Part shown: positions 1-30,190 of the stretch, piece after piece
Position numbering within the stretch: position 1 is the first letter of the stretch
Layout: the number at the start of each line of letters is the position of its first letter
NCBI GenBank assembly: GCA_025331565.1
Contig: JAFREQ010000040.1
Location: forward strand, 513,501 to 577,500
DNA: 64,000 nt
Direction: 5' to 3'
Source of the DNA: Holacanthus passer
Lineage: Eukaryota; Chordata; Actinopteri; Pomacanthidae
Made by a program: the position numbers and the translations under genes
Notes under the pieces: generated by a model
The model's database searches: none
What the model saw: only the letters and a program-made list of their open reading frames with translations
What the model was told of the DNA's origin: nothing

Positions 1-1441
1 TATGCGTCATAATCATCGGCCTCTCGATTGCTCGTGCGTCGTACTGTAAATTCACTTCCTTCTCGCTGCCATCTGGAGATTTCCACAGATCTGCATTCAT
101 AAACACTCACACACAATCCTGCTTATAACATACATTAAACCACATTGCTTTACACACGTCATCATTTCTGAAGGCACGAGTGTCTCATACTGCAGAGGCC
201 TGAGCTCAGCAGCACTGCTGCTGCAGGACGATTTCTGTTCATGAGCAGTTCAGTTCATTTCTCTTTTATTATGAACAAACGGATCGATGTTTGACGGGTG
301 AGTTGTTTTCTGACTTTTGATGTTTGATGTGAAGGTGTTGACGTTATGGTCATGATATACTGAGGATGGTTATCAGAAGGAAGTCAAATAACAGTTTTAT
401 TTATATGAACTTCCAAAAACTAAATCCACTTGTTCTTAAACAGTCTGTTGGGGAAAATAGTGCACATCAGCAAACATAAATAACTTCACATATATAATTA
501 TTTGCAATTTGAAAACACTGGTTTCCAAAGAGGGAAAAAACCCACAAAAACTTTTAATAATTAGAGTAGCATTAATGATCAACATCAGTGCTTTGGGTGA
601 CATGTTCCTTCATTACCATGAACACACACACTGTGGTTTATTTTAAGTCAGTCCCAATACATTTTCACACCAAATATGTATTAATCCACAGCTGAAAATA
701 GTCCCCAACAAATGTTCCACTTAGTCCTGTTTGAGTGATGTTTGCTAAAACCTACAGTGACAAACTGTTTTAGGAACCAATGGACTTGGAGCTGAGACAG
801 ACTAAGACAGTCAGAGAGTGTTTAGAGAATGAATCAAGGCATCGTTAGTTTTGGTCTTTTTGTGCAATTCGTTGACAATAAGGAAAATATAAAATAATTC
901 TGGTCTTCTCCTTTAATTCAAACACAAACTTGGTGTAGAAACCAACTCTTCTCCCTGTCTTAAAGTCTACCTCAATCTTCTTGCAGGCATCTGTTTTGCA
1001 TTTATCTTTGTGGATTCTCGGTGCTCTCTCGTTATTTCTTCTCTCAATTCTTCATGTTTTTATTTCTGGTTGAACATTTGGTTAATGTTTTATTGCCAAG
1101 TGACTTTATTAACCTTATTGTGAGAATTAACTTTGAATAATCTTTGACTTTAATAGCTTTTATAAGCTCTCGTGTCTGAAGTTTCTTTCTAGCCGAACAG
1201 AAGCCCTGCCTCTTGTTCAAAGTGAACATTTCGACACGCAGCACAGATGGGCGCCCGTGTGCCGAAACGCAGCCAAAACCAGCAGCTGGTTTCAGTGATT
1301 ATCACACCTTCAAACACTGAGGAGGAGGAGGAGGAGGAGGAGGAGGAGGAGGAGGGACTCTCCAGGAGAAGTGGCTGCTTCCATTGTGAAACAAATTGTG
1401 TGTTGATATTTGTGTTTCTCTCTCCGGACTCTTCTCTGCAG
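1..1441 (+). other. prmt3: prmt3 last intron (3' part)
   Basis: No coding exon was found here. The preceding PRMT3 exon (the segment ending near the WKQTVFLL region in the family) is not present, so the last intron starts left of the window. The stretch is AT-rich and unremarkable except for a GGA repeat close to its 3' end. It ends in a pyrimidine-rich tract and AG at 1440-1441. Confidence 0.65.
1319..1354 (+). repeat. (GGA)n trinucleotide repeat in prmt3 intron
   Basis: About twelve GGA/GAG units lie roughly 90 bases upstream of the prmt3 terminal exon. Purine-rich GGA runs are typical SR-protein binding sequence, so an effect on last-exon splicing is possible but unproven. The Glu-rich and Pro-rich open frames read through it are artefacts of the repeat. 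Confidence 0.9.
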
Positions 1442-1551
1442 GGGAGGAGCTCCAGGGAAAGATCACCGTGCGTAAAAACAAGAAGGATCCTCGTTCGCTG
1501 CTGGTCACCTTTGACCTCCGAGACAGGAAGCTGACTTACAGCCTGCAGTAA
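1442..1551 (+). CDS. prmt3: prmt3 terminal coding exon (partial gene)
   Basis: PRMT3 is a cytosolic type I protein arginine methyltransferase that modifies ribosomal protein S2 (family knowledge). Only its last exon is in the window. An acceptor at 1440-1441 is followed by two bases of a split codon, then 35 codons and TAA at 1549-1551. The peptide reads EELQGKITVRKNKKDPRSLL followed by VTFDLRDRKLTYSLQ. It closely resembles the mammalian PRMT3 C-terminus (GKVTVHKNKKDPRSL ... LQ), the final beta-strand region of the catalytic barrel. The methyltransferase core and the zinc finger lie upstream, outside the window. Same strand as slc6a5, with about 3.8 kb between this stop codon and the slc6a5 start codon. 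Confidence 0.87.
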
Positions 1552-1700
1552 CGTCGGCCATCACATGACATGTCGAGCTAATGTAGCCCATTTTGTATTG
1601 ACCATTCATGTGTTTAGAACACGTGGGATCAGGATAGAACTGATTTTGATGTTTCAAGTATTAGGATTGTTTCCATTCCTTGTAATAAAAAAAACGATGT
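1552..1700 (+). other. prmt3: prmt3 3' UTR and poly(A) signal
   Basis: The sequence after the stop codon carries AATAAA at 1684-1689, followed by a TG/T-rich segment (1705-1730) that suits a downstream cleavage element. The UTR would be about 150 bases. The exact cleavage site is inferred. Confidence 0.6.
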
Positions 1701-3136
1701 ATGAGGATTTTCTTGTTGTGTGTTTTATTAAACATAAGTTTTTAAATTTCTAGGTTACATATAATTCTTGTCTCAGGAGCACTAAAATCTCTCCGTTATA
1801 ACAGTTATATGTAACTTATGTGTGTGAAAATCTTTAACTTTCAAATCCACTTTTGACCTTAAAAGTCTTGTATAACCAAATCCTTCCACTTCCTGGCAGT
1901 GGTTCAGAACATTTGTGTCTCAGCCTGATCAAAGAGAGAAAAAACACTTGGAGGAACTTGCTGCCAGCTCTTTGTTAACGAGCCAAGTATTTCTCTTAAT
2001 TCCCCTCCATGTTTTCCTCCTTATTGTCCTACTTTGAGCTTTGTGAGATCTCACCGGGGGCATCATCCATCTTCCTTGAGTTTAGTGGGACAAGGCGAAA
2101 TGAATTTAAGCTTTAAAAAGGCTGACTGAAGCCTCTTTACATACTTCGTTGAGCAGCTCTGCTTACAATTAAAGATTTTTCCTTGCCTTCTCTGCCTGAG
2201 ATGATGAATCCTGGACTCTGAGGAAGTGTAGTCATCTGTGAGGAGGAGGAGGAGCAGACTGAGGGGCTGGCTGCCCGTCTCATTGCTGATTTGACAGTCA
2301 CCTCTTCTGATGTATTTCTACTGCTTCTGTGTCCTCTCTGCCATTATAGTAATACAGTCTGTCTGTGGTCTGACATCAGATAGGGCAGATGAGGCTCCTC
2401 TGTGCTGGAAAAGATGTTTCTGAAAACAGTTGAAACTATCCACTGGACTGCAGTTGTATCTTACATCAACCCTTCAACCACAGTCCATTGAATAGTTTCA
2501 TGTTCTACCTGATGTTGTACCTGGATGAAAGAGATGAGTCTACACAGACTTTTTTAAAACCTAACATACTGAATTTCTGCAGCATCGAGCTGTTTGACCT
2601 TTTCTGATGTGCTTTTTGCTAAATGAACAAACATGTCGACGTGTGCTTTGATATAACGTAATAGAATTTAATTCAGAAAGTTGAATCTTGATTTTTGTTG
2701 GTGTTTGGTAATCTTAAAAACGCTTAGAATAAGTCTTTCTATTATCATTCATCATAAGGAAAATTATTGTTTATTATATAAAACAGAATATTTGCAAGTT
2801 TTTTTTAAACTTTGATGATAGTTTCCAATCAGATTCAGATATTTTGTTTTTAGATTAGTAATCTGCACTGATTCTACACTACATTTATTTAAGGCATTTC
2901 TTGGGTGTAGCCCATAATAGTCTCCTCCCTGAAAACCTTTTGAAAACCAAACTGTCACCTAATTTAACAAAAAGCCCACAAAATTATACAACATTTGCTT
3001 CGGATTCTGTTTTAAAACAAAATACAATAACAGTCGTTATTAACACCAATACAAGACGTTTAACTGCTTTTTGAGTCAGTTGCACAAATTAGTCAAACCT
3101 GACTTGTAAAGTGAGAAGACTCAGTCAGCCAGGACT

Positions 3137-3180
3137 GATGATGATGATGATGATGATGATGGTGGTGATGATGATGATGG
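3137..3180 (+). repeat. (GAT)n microsatellite with GGT interruption
   Basis: GAT units are interrupted by GGTGGT in the middle. It lies just upstream of the palindromic TAATTA element. Confidence 0.9.
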
Positions 3181-3285
3181 GAGCCCTGGAGCCTCTGGCT
3201 GACCTCCTCCGGCTGAATCACTGCTTTCCAGGCCTTTCAGATGGAGGCGGCTTCTTATCACTCAGGCGACAGTGGGAGTGATCAA

Positions 3286-3311
3286 TTAATTACACCAGCT
3301 CGTGTAATTAA
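3286..3311. promoter_or_regulatory. Palindromic TAATTA element
   Basis: TTAATTACAC, a six-base spacer CAGCTC, then GTGTAATTAA form a perfect 10-bp inverted repeat. Each arm holds a TAATTA core, the classic homeodomain binding word. It is about 2.1 kb upstream of slc6a5 exon 1. Regulation of slc6a5 or prmt3 is an inference. Confidence 0.45.
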
Positions 3312-3897
3312 CGAGCACGAGGAGACAACCCAGAAGCCCCTGCGCGAGGCGGGTAGTCCCGCTCCTCCATCAGGACTCAGAAGGTGCAAATACAAAAAAT
3401 ATAAAGATAGTGTCGAGCTGAAAAATAAAGTTTGATGATCAAAAAGTGGGAAACAAAAATCGAGAAAAGTGGAGCATCTTTGTGTGTTAGCATGGTGTGT
3501 GTGTGAGTGTGTGTGTGCACGTGCAGTCAGAAGACGAGCAGAAATCAATTACAATTATTCTCTGTTGACAATGTAATTAAAGTCGAGGCGGCGGCTAATA
3601 AGAGCCTCTTATCTGGAGCGCAGCGCGTGCGTGAGTCCACCGTGGACCAGCAGGGAGACCGTGGACCCAAAAAAAAAAAACTGACCACAGTGTTTTAACG
3701 AGCCTGCAGAAAAACACAAATACGGAATTACATTAAAAATCAGTTTTACTTTATTAAAACACAGGTTTATTCTTTATGATATTAAAGACTGATCATGATG
3801 AAACTTATTTTAGATTAAATTAATTAAAATGAAAACATCATTTAAATAGACTGATGATTATATATTATTATTAAATTTTAGACATTCTTCCTGACTC

Positions 3898-3899
<2 letters not shown>

Positions 3900-3941
<42 letters not shown>
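3900..3941 (+). repeat. (ATT)n microsatellite
   Basis: About fourteen uninterrupted ATT units. Confidence 0.95.
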
Positions 3942-3942
<1 letters not shown>

Positions 3943-4010
3943 AGGCCTGTTCTGGACCAATATCCTGGCTACAACAATGCGATTAATAAGAAACTATATT
4001 TGGACAGTCT

Positions 4011-4042
4011 GGTCCAGATCAGGGTCCAGATCAGGGTCCAGT
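4011..4042 (+). repeat. 12-bp tandem repeat, GGTCCAGATCAG
   Basis: Two exact copies of GGTCCAGATCAG are followed by a partial third that diverges at GTCTGGATCC. Small and local. Confidence 0.8.
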
Positions 4043-4997
4043 CTGGATCCAGTTTGAGAGAAGAGGCCGGACTTTAACATGTTCTCATCACATCCGAGCA
4101 TCAGTGAGAGCAGATGATCTCCTCCATCAGTCTCTGTGTGATGGTCTGTGGAGGCCTCAGGACACAACTGCTTATAATTAACAAGTTGGCTTTAATTGCT
4201 GGAACTAAACTAGGCTGCTTGTGTCTTTTTAGTTTCTGGATAAATCCCCCCACACACACACGAGCTGCACATGCATGAGGCTTCTTTTAAAAGATGGACT
4301 ATGTTGTGCGCAATGCAGTGTTTCAGATCCTCCCGTCCGGCACCTCTTCCCTCCGCTGTCACCGCTTCATGGGTCCGGTGGTTGGCTCCGGTTCCTCCTG
4401 ACGCACGTGCTTCAAAAAAAAAAAAACAGGCCTCTTTCTTGCGTAAGACTTTAACAAATGAGTAGCTTTATGAAGACCTCGCCCACTTTTTTTTTTTTTT
4501 TAAAAACTTGATCAATGCTCCTATCGGTGACGCACGAGGGACCGTATGGAGCCCGGAGCGCGCCGTGCGTAAAACCCGTCAAGTGGAAAAAACTATTTAT
4601 AGTTCACACCATTTTTAGCTCATAGTCTTTAACTGTCTATTTGACTTTTACAACTTCTGCATTAATGTCTGCATATGTATTATAATATTTATAAATAACA
4701 AAAGCCTCAATTTGATGTATAAAAACTTAGTCTGCAACGAATTCAGTCTTTTGCTTTTAAAGTCTCTGCAGGCCTTAATGTTGATGATGGAAATTTCTCT
4801 ATGAAACCAAGAATCATGTTTTCTTCCAATGCCTCTTTCTCATGACTGGCTACTGTAAATGTAACTGTACCAAAGGAACTCGACTCAGCACAAACATCAT
4901 TCAGACCCACATCCACTCTGATGCATCAGATCTTCTCCTAAACCTGGAAATCTCAAACGAGCTGTGTGTGTGTGTGCACGTGTGGGATGCGTCCATG

Positions 4998-5000
<3 letters not shown>

Positions 5001-5031
<31 letters not shown>
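5001..5031 (+). repeat. (TG)n microsatellite upstream of slc6a5
   Basis: About fifteen TG units lie about 370 bp upstream of the exon 1 donor, with a shorter TG run at 4963-4976. Alternating purine-pyrimidine sequence this close to a promoter could adopt Z-DNA; this is only a possibility. Confidence 0.9.
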
Positions 5032-5033
<2 letters not shown>

Positions 5034-5079
5034 CATCCTGAACATCCCTGGAGACAAGTGTATTAATCAGCTCCGAGGA

Positions 5080-5400
5080 GCTCGTGCAGCTCTCACGCAT
5101 GCACCTTGCGTAACCACAGCGGTTCACGCACGCACTCACGCGCCCCTCGTCGTCTTTGGCTCCGAGTTGTCCCTTTAAAAATCCGAATCCAAGGCCAATG
5201 ATTTATCAAACTCCTATTATCAAGAAAATGTCACGCGAAGGGCACCTTGCTCCGCACTGACGCAAACTCGGCTCTTTCCCACGGAGCCATAGAAAAGCTT
5301 TGCACTTGGTGCTTTGCGCGGAAACAAGCAGCGTCTCCAGCCTCTCTCTCCGCCTTTTCACAGCTGTTTCCACCCTGCCGGCAGACATCTGCAAAAAAAA
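5080..5400 (+). promoter_or_regulatory. slc6a5: slc6a5 promoter / 5' UTR region
   Basis: This is the sequence directly upstream of the exon 1 start codon. It is richer in CpG than its surroundings (CACGCA, GCGCCC, CACGCG words). A CCAAT word is at 5195-5199. No clear TATA box was seen and the start of transcription cannot be placed. If transcription starts upstream of 5228, the leader contains a ten-codon upstream frame (ATG 5228-5230, TGA 5258-5260), and a second ATG at 5198 is in frame with it. Confidence 0.5.
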
Positions 5401-23567
<18,167 letters not shown>

Positions 23568-23990
23568 CGGCCGCCCCGGCAGCTCTGCACCCACCACCTC
23601 CAGCCCCTGCAGGGGGCGCCGTGAGGGAGGGGGGGGGGCGCGACCTCCACCTCTTCTTCTCCCACTCTCTTTCTCTTCTGTCACATTCTTTGCTTCCTGT
23701 CTTCCTCCCTGTATCGTGGATGTGGAAACAGGCTCTCTCTCCTCTTCTTCTCTTCCTCCTCACCACTTCCTCTCCTCTGTCAGGGAGGAGTGGCTGCCCA
23801 GGTGGAGTCTACTCCTCCGCTGCTGCTTCGCACTCGGTAAATGGGCTATCATTGCCTCCCACACATGACCACTGATTACTTCAGAACCCTTCCCAGGGAT
23901 CTTTATTCCAAGAGAAAAATTGTGTCATAAAATGACACAGCTCAGACTGCACTTGCAATATTAGACTCACCGTAGCTGCTCCCTATGGAG

Positions 23991-24025
23991 TCGTGTGTGT
24001 GTGTATGTGTGTTTGCGTGTTTGTT

Positions 24026-24063
<38 letters not shown>

Positions 24064-24072
24064 TGTGCGTGC
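23991..24072 (+). repeat. GT-rich tract in slc6a5 3' UTR
   Basis: Mixed GTGT, GTTT and GTGC units of about 80 bases. If transcribed, it is a strong UG-rich binding site for CELF or TDP-43 type proteins. Confidence 0.85.
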
Positions 24073-24261
24073 CATCATATTTGTGTGTAGAGATAATGAA
24101 TCATCTTGGTGCCAGCAGATACGAGAAAACAAAAAGAAAATTGAGCGACAGAGAAACAACGGTTCGACGAGCTCGACGGGGATCTGTGTTTTGTTCCATC
24201 TGTGTACAAAATTCCATCGGCAATACAAATAACTGCCTCGGGAAAAAAAAGAAAAAAGACA

Positions 24262-24267
24262 AATAAA
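24262..24267 (+). promoter_or_regulatory. slc6a5: Proximal poly(A) signal AATAAA
   Basis: Follows an A-rich stretch. It would give a 3' UTR of about 0.7 kb. Confidence 0.45.
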
Positions 24268-27200
24268 CACAGTGTTCACTGGTATCACATTTTGTTCCTA
24301 TCCAGCAGTATATATGTATATTCACACTAGCTATTGCTCAGTCGCTCTTGCTTTCTCAAAAATAGATTACAAGATCTGCAATTTGTGCCTCCTACGTCCC
24401 GGTAGAGTAGCGAATGCATCCTGATTACCACTTTCAGTAGATACACTTTGGCCTGGATGACTCTGAAGTCTTTTTCTCTCTCTGAACCTGAGGGACCCTT
24501 TGTGATACCCTCTCTCTTTGTCTATTTATTAAGTCCTCTTCTCCTCTATCGTATTATCCTAGAATGTAAAGTAGCACATTCCTGATGTAGGAAACCACTA
24601 GCGTAGTCGATCCTTCCTTTAGTAGGTGATAACGTGGCCATTTAATCTTTTTAAGTCTGGAAAACCTGACCTGATACTCACTTCTGTGCATATACTTTAG
24701 ATGGTGCATTTATCGCTGTGTGTGTTGTGAACTTGTCGAACCATCTGTGAAAACCATCTTTACAATGTACATCGAGTAGATATAGAGTAACAGTATGAAA
24801 TATATAAATATACATATATATAAATACAGTAATATATGTATAGTCTCCAGCAGAGGAGAGAGCTAGCAAGACAGAGACTGAGCGTGTGTGTGTGTGTGTA
24901 TGTGTTGTTGACATGTGTAATATCTTGTACAAAGTGTACACTTCTTAACAAAATATATATCTTCAAGTCGTACGTGTGCGTGTTGTCGCGTCCTCACAAT
25001 GTTAGGAGCAGCTGCTATGTGTGAGTAGATGAAGATTAGAGTAGAAAATGGCCTCCTCCTTTCCTGGAAGTGTACTTTGTCTCTTGATGTTTGTGGTAGA
25101 GCTCCGGAGACCTCCTCGCCATTTCGGACTTACGCCTCTCGCTTCTCTGTGTGTGCTCATGAAAACAGGGTCTCAGGTATACTCGATTCCATCGGACCGC
25201 CCCGGCGGTCGTAGGAATAACATTCAGTGCATAGGAAACAGAGAGTAGAGCCATCTTAACGTGAAACTGTATCGGAAGCAGCCTGGAAGTGTGTTGCAGA
25301 GGATCAGAATCAAAGCGCTGCTTCCTGATGACCTCAGTGCTGCGTCACTTTGCTTTTTGCTCGCTGTTGCTTTTGTGATTTTACAGGACGTACAAGTGGC
25401 TTAACCTGTTTCAGTGTGCAGTGCTAAATCAAGTATCTTGCTTTTCATTGTGTTTACAACATAGTTAGATGGAAAACAATAATTAACTAATCTAATCTAA
25501 TCAGTGAGAAATTGAATTGCCTCTTGAGCCAGTTTCTTGACCATCGCTGCACTGATCGGAAAATTGAAGGCTGTCAGTCGCCTTTCTCACAGATAACTGT
25601 AATTTAGCACATATTTTCCTTTAAATTGTGCTGTTCAGCCATCATCAGCACAAATAAGCGACTGTAAGAGTGTTTCCGGTGGCATGAAATTCACTTCCAG
25701 ATGCTCCACCACGACGGCGTGAAGGAGCAGTTCGCCGGCGTCCGACCGGCTTTTGCTGCCTCTTTGAAATGACATGACAGGAGCCGACCTTTACTTCGCA
25801 GGACGCCAACCAATTAGCTGCAAAGTAACACCGTATATCCACTCAGAAGCAATTAGTCCTTTCCACACTTTGACCAGTTGAATATGCGTTTCAATGTTGA
25901 CACAAAGTCCTGATTGGCTTTATTGTGCTTTTCACACTGCTGTGGCTGAAGTGTTTTTAATGGAGGCCGCAGGTACGGATGCAGTAACAGCCGCTCGGAG
26001 GTTTAAGGGTCTCCTGAACTATTTCTCAAAGCCATGTCTTTTCATAATCTTGAGCACAGATATGATTCAAGAGGTTGTAGAGTTTGAAAACAAAACATAA
26101 TCAATTAATGAGCACAAAGCCCTGATGTTAAATAGTTTGCTTGCTCCACTGTGTTGCTTTTGTTCAGTGTGTTTAGCTCTATTCGTTCAAACGTGATACT
26201 ACTGTATGTCTGTGAATGCCTGCGCGCGTGTTTGTCTCTGTATTAGTTTTACTGATCTCCACTTAACCGTCAATCAGATGTTTGCATGGCCAGTCTCAGA
26301 GTAGGTCGCCGAAAGAAGCAAAGAGATTTTTTTTTTTTCCTAGGATGCCTCGGCCTGACGGTCCTCTTTCTCTTTTCTGACAGACGTGAGGATCTTAGAC
26401 CACAAATCGTGAACTTGAGATGGGTGGAAACAAACTTTTAACACTGATATGCTCCAAAAAATTTAATCCTATGGTAACCACACGCTTGAGAGCAGGGGCG
26501 GCTGAAAAAGCAGGTTGGCATTTTAAACCGTGTGTTTGATTCGAATGATAAAAGCCTTTCATGCCCTGAGATAGATTTTAATGATTTCCTGTAGGGCCAC
26601 AGATAAATAGCTATAACTTTTGTGTCCCCGTGTTTCCATGTCTACTGGGCTTCTCTGCTTTTGTTTTGAGGAAAAAAAAAATGGCTTAGGGTTCAGTTAA
26701 AACCACATTGCTTCATAAAATATAACACTGAAGAGCTTGCATGTGCAGTTTGTGTTGCTGTAACTCAATGTCCATGTATAATAATCCTTGTCCTTTCTCT
26801 CTCGATAGTATAAACCCGTGCATGTTTACTTTAGGGAGCTTTTCGTTCGACATAATATTAAGAAACCGAGGGTTGCTGTCGTCCTTCTTACAGAGGAGGA
26901 AGATGAAAAAAAAAAAAAGTGACTGTCAATTCGCTTTGCCTGCAAGTCAACTTTGGGCAGTATAGGTAACCAAAGAAAGAGTAACTTTAACTATGGTTGT
27001 AGTGAAAACAAACGTAAGAAGAAAAAAGGAATGTGTCATCTGCGTATAGGAGGTTGAGATACTGCCATTCATAATCCCATGTAGTGTTCCTTGATGTTTG
27101 CCAATACGTTACAAAACATTTTCAGGTAACCATTGGCCTTATAGATGTTCCTCTGATGGTAGAATATTGTCTGTATTTCAAAAATAACACCACAGAATAG

Positions 27201-27650
27201 CTTATCGTCTGTCTCATATGGTAACAGTATTCCTATTGTTATGTCTGTCGTGTCTTTTTGGCACTTTATTGTCCGACCTATGAACGCATAGGTTTAAATT
27301 TCTAATTACTTGAGTAATGTCATATATTTCTGTGTGTCCTACGTGAGGTACTGCTGCCTATGGATATAGATATGTGCCTCCAACAGCCCATGACATCCTT
27401 TGATTTGAAAGTAGAGACTAGATATATAACAAATATGTTTTAAAAATCGGTGTGAGATGTGTAATAAAAAACAAAAAAGAAAAGAAAATATATAATATAT
27501 GTGAAATGCATTTATTTATTTTCAACGTCATCAATCTTTGAGGCCCTACCTCAGATTTTGTATTTATGTATAGAAATGCAATTGGATTATAGTATCTTTG
27601 CCAATAATAATATATCGCTATTATATCATGAAATGTATAACCTATGAATC

Positions 27651-27660
27651 AATAAATAAA
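27651..27660 (+). promoter_or_regulatory. slc6a5: Distal poly(A) signals, AATAAATAAA
   Basis: Two overlapping AATAAA words followed by TGTTATTGTTTTC, a good T/GT-rich downstream element. The best candidate for the end of the slc6a5 transcript. Confidence 0.55.
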
Positions 27661-28324
27661 TGTTATTGTTTTCTTTGTTGTCACTGGCTTTTTTTTGTTA
27701 CACAGCACCCCCTGCTGGAGGTAGAGCTACGAACAATAACAACAAGGAAATTAGGTTAAGTCCCCTCTGTGACCTGTCAATCAGCTTTCATATTCAGCTG
27801 TTAAATACCTGAAGGTGTCACAGCTTTGCGAAGACGTTATATACTGTTTGCTGTTTACTGGAAAATTGTGATCAAAGAGGAAGAAAAAAGAAGCTGATTT
27901 GAACGCTCCTGCAGGCGCGTTGTTTGTTGGTACATATGTGCTGCTGAACAACACAGGCCGTGGCAGACAAGCTTGCATTTTTCATGTTAAACTAATTTGC
28001 AATTTAAATTCATTTGCATGCAGCACACTGGTTAGTACAGTGCATTATACACAACAGTGAGACGTCCCTGAACAACACTGGGAAGCAAAAAGACTGCAGA
28101 GATTTATTGAATTCAAAGTCTCAATAGCTTGAGGGTTTATTGATTTGTTTTGAAAAGGCAGCGAAATAATTAGTGAGTGCAATTGATGTGTTACATTAAT
28201 TCTACGTATGATTACATAATTCAGTTTTGTCAATACTTGTATTGGCACAAACACGGATTTCAAATAGCTTGTTCAACAGATTTATTTTGGGTGAAAATAA
28301 TTTTAAACACACATGATTCTCAGC

Positions 28325-28665
28325 CACGTTAGTAGCTCTGTGAAGCCGTTCTCAGGCACAGAGATGGTTCGCCAAGTTTAGCCTGTTAGCATGTTGACAT
28401 TTGCTAATTAGCAGAAAACACAAATAACAGCTGAGGATCGTGGCAGTGTCATTAATTGTGCAGGTATCTGGTCATTAACAAAAGTACTGGGGAAGCTTCA
28501 ACTCTGGCCTGATGATGACGGTGGATCAAAGGTCAGGTGACCAAACTCAGAAGGCGCCGTCTCTGGGGACCATGAATGTCTGTGCAAAATTGTTTGGCAA
28601 TCCATCCTGCAGTTTTTTGGGATATTTCAGTCTAGGCCAAAGCGGTGGACCAACTGTGGACTCTT
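28325..28665 (+). repeat. Dispersed teleost repeat
   Basis: The blocks GTTCGCCAAGTTTAGCCTG, GCTAATTAGCA, CTGGGGACCATGAATGTCTG, TGGCAATCCATCC and GATATTTCAGTCTAGGCC follow the order of a high-copy fish repeat I know from memory. A fragment of the same family is at 19636-19730. Non-coding and degenerate. Confidence 0.65.
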
Positions 28666-29900
28666 TTGAAGTCTAAATTAAATTCTAGAAACATGAACAG
28701 TTTCCTCAAATCCACTGTAAAGTGTTTGGAGGAGCTGACCAGCGAAGTCACCATGTTTAGTCTTTGGTTGAAATAAAAATGTGCAGACTCTGACACTGCT
28801 GTTCCACATTTGCCTGTGTGAGAAAAAACAGTTGATCAGAAAAAGAAAATTATCATACTTCACACTCTGAACACACCAAGCGTTAATGGTTTCGCTTCAC
28901 TCTTCTCCCAAACGGTTGAAATAATCTTTCTGACGGCTCTTTTTTACCGCTCATACGTAACATTAAGAATCCATCAAATTTTCTTTTCTTTCTAATAATG
29001 AGGTAAATGATGGATATTTGGATATTGGCAGCATCAAGCAGAAAGAATCCATCAAGACTTTTTTTTGTGGCCCCTCCTTACTTTGTCTGGAGCTGAGAAC
29101 GATGAAATAAAACTATAAACCATATATTGAGTTTAACTATAAGAACATGTCTGATGTCTGAAAACAAATCCATTCATAATACAGTTTCCAAACTTACTTA
29201 ACTAATCTTGCAAGATGTGCTAACATGAGCAACACAGGAGGAAACCAATTACACGAAGGCCCACTGAGTCAGAGAGACGTTGATTGGTTTGACATGATCT
29301 ATCCAATGAGGAAGCCTCCTGTACTGGATCAGAGCCATTGAAAGGATTCGAGGGGAGCTATGCGATTGCGTATTCAGCGTATAGGCTGGGTCGACCCTGG
29401 GGGTGTTCATTCTGAGCAGCTAGATGAGCCTCTTAAATTTACACCCACATTACCTCCAGCTCCTTCCACTTCAGCTGCAATTAGTATTGACTGTTTGACA
29501 GTCTACCCACAGGCTGAACAATTGAAGTATGGAAGAATGTTTGCTGAAAGATTAAAAAAAAAGCTGCAAATCTAAATTCCAGAAATCACATAAGGTCCCA
29601 TTATTAAGTGATGCAATTCACCTGAATGACACAGTTTTAACATGGGACTAACGCGATCAGACGGAAATGTGCTGCAGAATTTTGACTTTACTTTCAAAGG
29701 GGATATTCTCACAAGATTCAGGAAAGGAGAACGGTGCAGTTATTACGAACCAGAGGGGAAACTGCCTTTGTTTTAAGATACAAGCAACATTTACCGTCTG
29801 TTGAAAGCACTTAGACCTGGAAGTTTTGTTGAGGAAAAGTGCTGCCATCTGCACTGTCAGCTCTGTCCTTCCCTTCTCAGCCTGCTAATGTAAGATCAAA
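28666..29900. other. Intergenic, no gene recognised
   Basis: AT-rich. A 71-codon open frame at 29360-29575 (QLDEPLKFTPTLPPAPSTSA then EQLKYGRMFAERLKKKLQI) has coding-like composition but no splice sites or similarity I recognise. Possibly a transposon remnant. Confidence 0.4.
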
Positions 29901-29989
29901 GATCTCTGCAGGAGGGAAAAATAAAGTTTGATGCGTTCAAGAGCACTTTGTCTCCTTTATGCAGGTGGTGACATTCAGACATTTATCAT

Positions 29990-30190
29990 TCTGACCGCGG
30001 CGGTCTCGCCCGCTCTCCGCCCGACAGCCTGTTTGTTTACTTCGCCATCAGTTAAAAGTTGCCTGGCCCTCGGCTCGAAGACACAAGAGCCGGCGCACAG
30101 TTTCCTGCCTGTATTCAGCTGACAAGAAAATCCTTCATGATTTATCTCATCAGCTGATGAAAGCTGATGAGACGAGGCGGCGAGGGGGTT
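29990..30190. other. GC-rich palindromic island
   Basis: It contains GACCGCGGCGGTC (29993-30005, perfect about its centre) and TCATCAGCTGATGA (30147-30160, perfect, with a CAGCTG E-box core, followed by a second AGCTGATGAG). It is more GC-rich than its surroundings. A candidate regulatory element; no coding sense was found. Confidence 0.4.

Larger units (their letters stand above)
1700..5080. other. prmt3-slc6a5 intergenic region
   Basis: No gene is visible. The region is AT-rich with microsatellites and short tandem repeats that are listed separately. Two stretches with clustered TAATTA/AATTAA words (3280-3312 and 3541-3610) look like homeodomain-bound regulatory sequence, but this rests on motif content only. 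Confidence 0.6.
23568..27690 (+). other. slc6a5: Probable long slc6a5 3' UTR
   Basis: No coding exon follows the stop codon. Poly(A) signals AATAAA occur at 24262, 27463, 27651 and 27655, and a T/GT-rich stretch follows the last pair (27661-27690). Between them the sequence is AT-rich and free of the dispersed repeats found on both sides, which suits a transcribed UTR. Use of the near (24.26 kb) and far (27.65 kb) sites would give UTRs of about 0.7 and 4.1 kb. The extent is inferred. Confidence 0.55.
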
